Shown here in pieces: positions 58,545 through 64,000 of a stretch of 64,000 bases of DNA; the first letter of the stretch is position 1, and every line of letters starts with the position of its first letter. Source of the DNA: Glutinoglossum americanum. Taxonomy: Eukaryota > Ascomycota > Geoglossomycetes > Geoglossales > Geoglossaceae. Where the stretch lies: NCBI GenBank assembly GCA_020080175.1, contig JAGHQL010000001.1, positions 62,001 through 126,000 on the forward strand, read 5' to 3'. The notes under the pieces were generated by a model that did not search any database, was not told the origin of the DNA, and was given only the letters and a program-made list of their open reading frames with translations. The position numbers and the translations under genes are program-made.

Positions 58545-59218
58545 CTACTTCCTCTCCCTCTTCTGAGACCCCAGTATTTGGCTGATTGAAGCTCTCTTGA
58601 TCAAAACCTCTCGCCGCCTCGCGAACAACCACGCACCAAGTCCAACAAGAATTGTAGGAACGCCGAAGCCGACTCCAAGCCCAATAGCAATTTTATCAGA
58701 TTGGGATAGTTTACCACTTTTGCTACTTGGGTTGTAAGCAAAACTGCCGGATAACCATGTTGGAGTTGGTATCCCTATATCTGTATAGGTTGTGTTGCCG
58801 CTGATGTCAACACCGGTACAAGGTTTCATCTCCCCCGTATGGATTTCTGTTAAAGTCGTCAACGACGTCAGTGAGGAAATGAGAGAGGCTACACTTACGT
58901 TCCCAGTTATCTGGACATTGCTTCTTCAAACAGTCAACATGGGCAGGTTTATTCTGCGCTACACATATGCATTCTATAGTAGAGCATAGTGGAGGGTCAA
59001 GCAGTTCTACAAGCTTCTGACCGCAAGTCATGACTGCCTAGCAAGCCGTCAGCGGGGATGAAGTCAAATATTGATCAATAGGAGTGATAATCTCAGACCA
59101 GGCAGGGCGTAATGTCTAGAGGTTGTATCTCAGGGGTAGTGGGAATTTCAGTTGTTGTCTGGGCAGAAACCTGCAGGGTGGTAATGGCCGTTAAGATGAT
59201 ACTGAGAAGGCAGAGCAT
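58545..59218 (-). CDS. CFEM-domain membrane protein
   Basis: CFEM proteins are fungal extracellular Cys-rich proteins, some binding haem. Exons 59218-59099, 59037-58899 and 58846-58545 encode 186 aa. The N-terminus is a signal peptide (MLCLLSIILTAITTLQVSAQ). Eight cysteines follow with spacing C-x5-C-x12-C-x4-C-x-C-x10-C-x4-C-x14-C, close to the CFEM pattern. A Ser/Thr/Pro stalk leads to one transmembrane helix (IAIGLGVGFGVPTILVGLGA) and a short basic tail (FARRR). The gene model is phase-consistent (561 nt). The first C-x5-C gap is wider than the usual CxxxC, and I do not see the CFEM axial Asp with certainty. Confidence 0.7.
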
Positions 59219-60292
59219 GATAGCCAACAAAAGTCGCAATGTCGCAATGTGGTTTAAACTGTGATTCTAAGAAGTGGAATCAAACCCTCTCTTTATGGCC
59301 GGTCGTACCCTAATCTAAAAGCTGTAAGGCTAAAAAATGATTAATTGATCAGCTCTTATGCCTTCGAGAGCCCTCCGCGTTAAGAAATGCGGTTGACGAA
59401 TGTGGGGTTTCCCCTAGGCTCAGCTAATATCCATTCCGCCACTCGCTGTGAGAGACTGGATATGCGTAGAACATTTATCGATGCGCTGTAGGCCATACGC
59501 TCTACAGTGGGTCTCTGCAATTAGGATTGGGCAGAGCATTTCTGTTCTGATTCAAAGATAGTGGCCCCTCGCAGCCCCACCAAATTTTAAATAAAACCAA
59601 TAGTTGTCCCCACCGCCTCCTCCCCAACTCACTATGCGGCGCAGTTCGATGCAACCGGCGTTGATCTATTAACGGCCGATTCTAGAGCCAAGGGATTGTG
59701 TTTCTTACAGCAAATCGCGTTTCATGCAGTTGATGCAGCCCTTTCAGAGCAGGATCTATATTATGTTGAAGCCTGAAAAAACTGGATTGAGAAAAGGAGG
59801 CGAAAAATCTAAACAGTATTCCTGCAGATGCATGGCACAACTGGCGCAACCAACACCCCCCCCCCCAAGCTGAGAGAACTTGGGACGGAAAAGGGGCTCA
59901 ACGGCTGATAGGTATAGTTTTCAAGTCTGGAGGAATTCTCGGCTGGGCTTCTGCTGATTGGTTTTTGGGCTGAGTTAGGGATGCCCTTACGGGCTGCTTG
60001 TTCCTTGGCTGCGAGCAGCAATGGGACCTGTCCCGCAGAAGCATGCCGCAACTGCTATCGAGGTAATTGAAGATTTAAGTATTGGGGCCTTATACTTGCT
60101 ATCTTCAACACTAGATTACGTCAAGTAATAAACGTTTCTATTATATTGCTCTTTTTAGCTTATGCGTCTGATCCTCTGCTTCCCTCGCTTTATAACAGAA
60201 GGACAAGATCCTCTTCAGACATCTGTCCTAGGATGGCAAGGGACAAGTAGGTACACAGAGTTTGAACTACCGCCTGTCCACCTATAGGAAGT
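59219..60292. other. Spacer with no supported gene
   Basis: A run of C (about 59858-59867) and short frames only. The region nearest 59219 is the CFEM gene promoter. Confidence 0.4.
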
Positions 60293-60863
60293 CTATTTGT
60301 CTCTTAGCTGGACTATATTCCAGTATGCATAGATTGTAGGCCGAGTCCTGCCAGTGAACTTGCTGGAGATCCGATCCCAAGACTTGCCTTCTTTCTTATA
60401 TGCCAGCAAGCGCTGTTTATCTAGGTCTGACCATCGGCTATGCTTGCTTGTGCGCAAACGGCCCGGCATCTTCACTCGAGTACCCCTTACCACCGCCGCT
60501 AGGACTAAGGTCACCATCACTTGAACCACTGTCGTCATCGCTACTAGACGGCTCATCTCTATGCAATGCAAGGGCCTTAGCGTCCACGGCTTTGATATGT
60601 TGGAGCAGGATATGCATTGCACCCCTGCGGATAGGGCTTGTCTCCGCAGCAGTTAACAGTCATTCCACTGGACGAGAGCTGGGGTGCCATATAACACCTA
60701 AAGCCAGTGTCGGGGACGCAGCCTCTGCGATGTTGCTTCCTTGTGTAGTTGTGGTAGCGTGGCAAAATCGGGTAGCTGGGTCAGGAACGCAATAAGGCCT
60801 TGCGTCCTGCAAACTCGAGGTTCTACGGTGGCTAGGGGTGCCTACAGGTAGGTATCGCATCAC
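60293..60863 (-). pseudogene. Broken Myb/SANT-like gene
   Basis: On the minus strand the order is an N-terminal part (YCVPDPATRFCHATTTTQGS...SPTLALGVIWHPSSRPVE), a helix (MHILLQHIKAVDAKALALH), an acidic Ser-rich linker (SSSDDDSGSSDGDLSPSGGG) and a C-terminal SANT-like helix set (HSRWSDLDKQRLLAYKKEGK, SWDRISSKFTGRT). I recall this combination from expanded Pezizomycotina families with unknown function. The frame is interrupted by a TGA at about 60658-60660 (consistent with a former TGG) and a frame change in the linker near 60490, so it is probably a pseudogene. A short intron is a weaker alternative for the second break. Confidence 0.5.
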
Positions 60864-61493
60864 TAGCTAGACTCACGATATGAGGATAATGAAGGTACAA
60901 TGTAGAAGGCCAAGGCGACAGACTCTCGTCTGATCGCTGGCCTCCTCCCCAGGTCAGCGGAAAGACCAGTTATATTATGGGCCTTTGCAACCCTGCAGGG
61001 TTATCCTGCCCATGACAAGGCAAACTTGAAAGGTGATCCTAACGTCGAAGCCCCTCGACGGCTGACATGAGAGGGGAGGCGCGCGGATTCTGGCTGCTGA
61101 ACGCCTTGCCGTGGTCTTAGCTGCAGTATAGCCAGTTCAGGGGAGCGGGAGTGAATCTAGAAGGGCCCGCGCACCGTCGTAAGGTACTGGTGTGTGTTGG
61201 GTTAATTGATGAAGGAATGGAAGAATGAAGGAAAACGGCAAGGTGTGGGTAGGCGTGCGGTCTTTACATCCCGCCAAAGCAGCGGTGCGTGCTCGGGCCC
61301 GCCTTGTCTAATGCGGTGCCCTCCGTTTTCTGATGCGAGCTTGCCGCCTGGTATTTTACTATAATAGGTGATTACTCAATTTACATTTAAATAAAACTTG
61401 AATATACAAATACTCAAAATTAACTTGATAGTTCAAAGACTACTAAATATCAGTTCATTGTTTAAAATATTAAATAAACAGAGATAAATTTAA
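60864..61493. other. GC-rich spacer followed by AT-rich stretch
   Basis: No gene is supported. 60900-61330 is GC-rich and non-coding; 61370-61490 is AT-rich. The sharp composition change suggests juxtaposed mobile-element remnants, but no family signature is visible. Confidence 0.35.
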
Positions 61494-61889
61494 TTAGACT
61501 GCGCAACGGGTTTCGGGTAGGCTGCGCATCGGGTCGGGTAGGGCCGGGTTTTGGCACCTTCAACCCGGCCGCTTGGCGACCCGCGGGTAGGGTTGTAGGA
61601 TCTCAACCCTACCCTATACCAGTGGCAGGTCAGGTTTTCCAAGAAACCCTGTGTTAAACCCAATTAGGTTAGATTTTGCCAAGATATTGTGTGCTAAGCC
61701 AAATTGAGAAATTGGAAAAAAGGTCGAAATTTTAATTGATGCAATAGGACCCCTAAAATGACTGCTACAAAAGGAAAAATTCCTGACCGGGTACCCTGCC
61801 CGACCCTACCCTACCCGATGGCCGGGTTTTACCCAGGGTCGGGTCGGGTACCCGAAACCCGGCCCTACCCAACCCGATGTGCAGCCTAA
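61494..61889. mobile_element. Non-autonomous TIR element (MITE-like)
   Basis: The right end read in reverse (from 61889: ttaggctgcacatcgggttg, then ggtagggcc) matches the left-side sequence at 61518-61546 (taggctgcgcatcgggtcg, then ggtagggcc). A second, partial copy of the terminus lies at 61494-61517 (ttagactgcgcaacgggt). The interior is rich in gggt/accc words and codes for nothing. Length is about 396 bp. Flanks are AT-rich (taatt on both sides), so a target-site duplication cannot be fixed. The GC-rich element stands out from its AT-rich surroundings. hAT-like elements with similar ends exist in fungi and plants, but assignment is a guess. Confidence 0.6.
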
Positions 61890-61921
61890 TAATTACAATG
61901 TTTACTCTTTAACTTCTTATT

Positions 61922-62252
61922 TGTTAGACCTTAGCGTAGGTCTGATGGGTTGCAGTGGCAGTGTGCCAGCATCTACGCAGTCGGTATGACCGCTACGGCT
62001 AAACGATCGGGTTATACGGCGTTACGCCTTCGTGGTACGGCTATATAGAGAGCTAGAATCCGTTGCCATTCAATATGTAATAGAACTAATCGCTGTCCTC
62101 CTAATGAGGCCAGTGACCCCCTTCAAAAGGGGTGCAGGGTCCGCGATACATGATATCACACCTGAAAGCCCTCAGAACAAAGGCGCTACACCGGCACCAA
62201 TCCAGCAAGGCAAGTGGAAGCGGTATAGGCAACGCTAGCCACATCCCTTACA
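61922..62252 (+). mobile_element. Solo-type LTR, 331 bp (fossil)
   Basis: The segment begins TGTTAG and ends TTACA, as LTRs do, and is matched over its full length by the inverted copy at 62678-63008. It is the GC-richer copy. No adjacent intact internal region is visible on its side. Confidence 0.65.
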
Positions 62253-62677
62253 CTTCCATTGCTAGGGAAAAAGAATTCATCGTAAAACAATCAGGTCATC
62301 ATATTACTTGTGTAAAGTTACTTCATATTTGAGTAATCCTTATTGTGGCAAAACTAGTAATACCTCCAACAATTAATACAGATGTCATAATCATTATCAT
62401 CATAGAAATAGCAATCTATAGTTAGTTAGCTTTTTATCTTAAGCTTACAAGATAATCTTCTTACTGTTAGCAAACTTTATAAGAAGCTAAATACTAGATA
62501 TTTGATCTGTCCCTAACTTTACAATAGATTTAATGTAAGTAAATTAACCTTTAGAACTTAATACTACTTTAGTAGAAGGTTTCAAGCTACAATAGTACTT
62601 TATGTATAATTATAATATTAGATTAACTTATATCATCAAATCCAGATATGTTTATAAGAATAAAGTTAATATTATTA

Positions 62678-63008
62678 TGTAAAGGATGTAGTTAGTGTTG
62701 CCTATACTACTTCCACTTGTTTCGCTGGATTGGTGCTAGTACAGTGCCTTTGTTCTGAGAGTTTTCGGGTGTGACGTTATGTATTGTGGACTCCATACCT
62801 CTTTTGAAGGGGGTCGCTAGCCTTATTAGGAGGACAGTGATTAATTCTATTACATATTGAATGACAATGGATTCTAGCTCTCTATATAGCTATACCATGA
62901 AGACATAATGTTATATAACCTAATTGTTTAGCCATAGCAGTTATACCGACTGTGTAGATGCTGACACACTGCCACTGCAACCTATCAGACCTACACTAAG
63001 GTCTAACA
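62678..63008 (-). mobile_element. Inverted 331-bp LTR copy (fossil)
   Basis: Read on the minus strand it starts TGTTAGACC and ends TTTACA, exactly 331 bp like its partner at 61922-62252, but it is much AT-richer, a difference typical of RIP-type decay. It lies next to the AT-rich remains of a Ty3/gypsy-like internal region on the same strand and so fits as its 3' LTR. Confidence 0.65.
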
Positions 63009-64000
63009 TATTATAAGTAAGTTTGTATAATTATACTTTTTCAGTAGTTACATTCTAAGTAAATGTAAAAACTCTCAATATCAAGATGATACGAAGGCAC
63101 TCTAATATTGAGAGATCTAGAGGGTTCAATAACAGTATAACATTATACACCATAGTGATGACAATAGCTAGTTAACTGATTTGCATTTAAGTAAGGTCTA
63201 AATATATAAGGACTAATAGATGAACTTGATAGTTGATAGTTCAGGGTAACTTGACATTAGCCTAGTTTAGAATGTAAAGTAGATAGAATAAACTTAATTT
63301 TAGTAAGCAGGAAATATGAAAGAACTGATCACTGACCTCCAGCAGGAGGCCAGCAAGTCACTTATATATACGACAGGCATTTAACAATGGACCAGATATC
63401 ATAAAGCAATAAGGATGTATGCTTGCGGAATCTATATAATCATATAGGTGAGTCACTGTTTGCGTAACCTGAACTAATTATCCAGCTGCGAGGGCCTTAA
63501 TAGCCTCACCAGGTAACCGACTGTGGGTCATGATAATTAAGTATTAATTTTTGATGGTTATCTTGTTTAATCTACAGTAGTTGACACATAGTCGAAACTC
63601 TTTATTTTTTTAAAAAGTAAATAATATAAGTACTCTTGCTACACTTTTGAATTCTCTGATTTAGCCTCCATCTAGATATTATAGTGGTTACTAAGTAAGA
63701 GCCTAATTAATTATCAAACAAAGCTAAAGAAGAAGGCTAGTTCTAAGGAAAGTTAATAAAGTATAAAAAGACTACTTTATATGTAATACATTAAGTCAAT
63801 AATATATGAATGGAGTCTATAAGGACTTACTAATAACATCATAAAGAACTTCATATAGGAGTATAGCTGATGATAAAGAAACTGTATAAACATTATAAAA
63901 ACTCTATACAGAAGTATAGTTAGTAGCGAAAAAACTATATAAATATTATAAGAATTTCATATAAAAGTATAATCAGTAGCAAAAGGACTATATGTATATA
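63009..64000 (-). mobile_element. Ty3/gypsy-type retroelement internal remnant (fossil)
   Basis: The AT-rich DNA has no long frame, but near 63547-63594 the minus strand retains a reverse-transcriptase-like peptide (CVNYCRLNKITIKN), the family motif preceding the fingers-palm region. The element is heavily decayed and broken many times, continues past the window edge, and is clearly old. With the adjacent LTR at 62678-63008 it forms one fossil. Confidence 0.5.
63845..64000. repeat. Tandem repeat, about 52-54 bp unit, ~3 copies
   Basis: The phrase ttcata/ctatac-a.-a.agtata followed by ..aa..actatataa.cattataa recurs three times with small changes up to the window end. It lies within the retroelement fossil. 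Confidence 0.5.

Noticed and set aside
60900-61330. GC-rich block considered as the untranslated end of a LINE or as an RNA gene
   Set aside because: No conserved stem-loops, promoter boxes or repeat partner were visible.
1-64000. tRNA, rRNA and CRISPR arrays
   Set aside because: I scanned for T-loop-like (ggttcgaat) words and regular spaced repeats; the few partial matches lacked a matching acceptor stem, and no CRISPR is expected in a eukaryote.

Overview
The window is nuclear DNA of a filamentous ascomycete (Pezizomycotina). The evidence is the gene set, dense short GT-AG introns of about 40-90 nt with CTAAC/CTGAC-like branch sites, and lineage-restricted fungal families such as CorA-like proteins, kinase-ankyrin proteins and a CFEM-TM protein. 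The class within Pezizomycotina cannot be settled from the sequence.

Layout. About 0-14 kb is accessory and gene-poor. It holds old diverged repeats, a small coiled-coil gene (3.7-4.2 kb), a zinc-ribbon candidate (6.3-6.8 kb), a CorA-like membrane protein gene (7.5-9.6 kb) and a degraded protein kinase-ankyrin gene (10.4-12.3 kb). About 14-57.9 kb is a compact housekeeping block: SEC1(-), SUV3(+), CHO2(-), GCP4(+), NBP35(-), UBA1(+), ECM4-type glutathione transferase(+), an MFS transporter(+), a Myb-like regulator(-), MTR3(-), ANP1(+), GEA2-type ARF-GEF(+), a small disordered protein(+), SYF1(-), VMA8(+) and a U1A/U2B''-type snRNP protein(-). Most of these lie in divergent (SEC1/SUV3, CHO2/GCP4, NBP35/UBA1, SYF1/VMA8) or convergent pairs. 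About 58-64 kb returns to accessory DNA: an AT-rich island, a CFEM membrane protein gene, a broken Myb-like gene, a TIR element, two inverted 331-bp LTRs and the AT-rich fossil of a Ty3/gypsy-type element.

Gene themes. Several genes serve the secretory pathway: SEC1 (exocytosis), GEA2 (Golgi ARF activation), ANP1 (Golgi mannan synthesis) and VMA8 (V-ATPase). Others serve RNA metabolism (SYF1, U1A/U2B'', MTR3, SUV3), and some basic biochemistry (UBA1, NBP35, CHO2). They are not an operon; the clustering is ordinary fungal gene density.

Main novelty. Resolving exons by reading phase and family conservation exposes unusually many microexons: 11, 10 and 7 nt in VMA8, 7 nt in the snRNP gene (encoding part of RNP2), 11 nt in the MFS gene (completing its SNIGN motif), 18 nt in ECM4, a 6-nt first coding exon in UBA1 and a 12-nt last exon in a small gene. 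There are also two GC-AG introns (UBA1, VMA8) and a possible GA-AG or 34-nt intron in GEA2. Splice models were built by hand; their coding lengths are all multiples of three. Function assignments rest on remembered family motifs, not on a database search.
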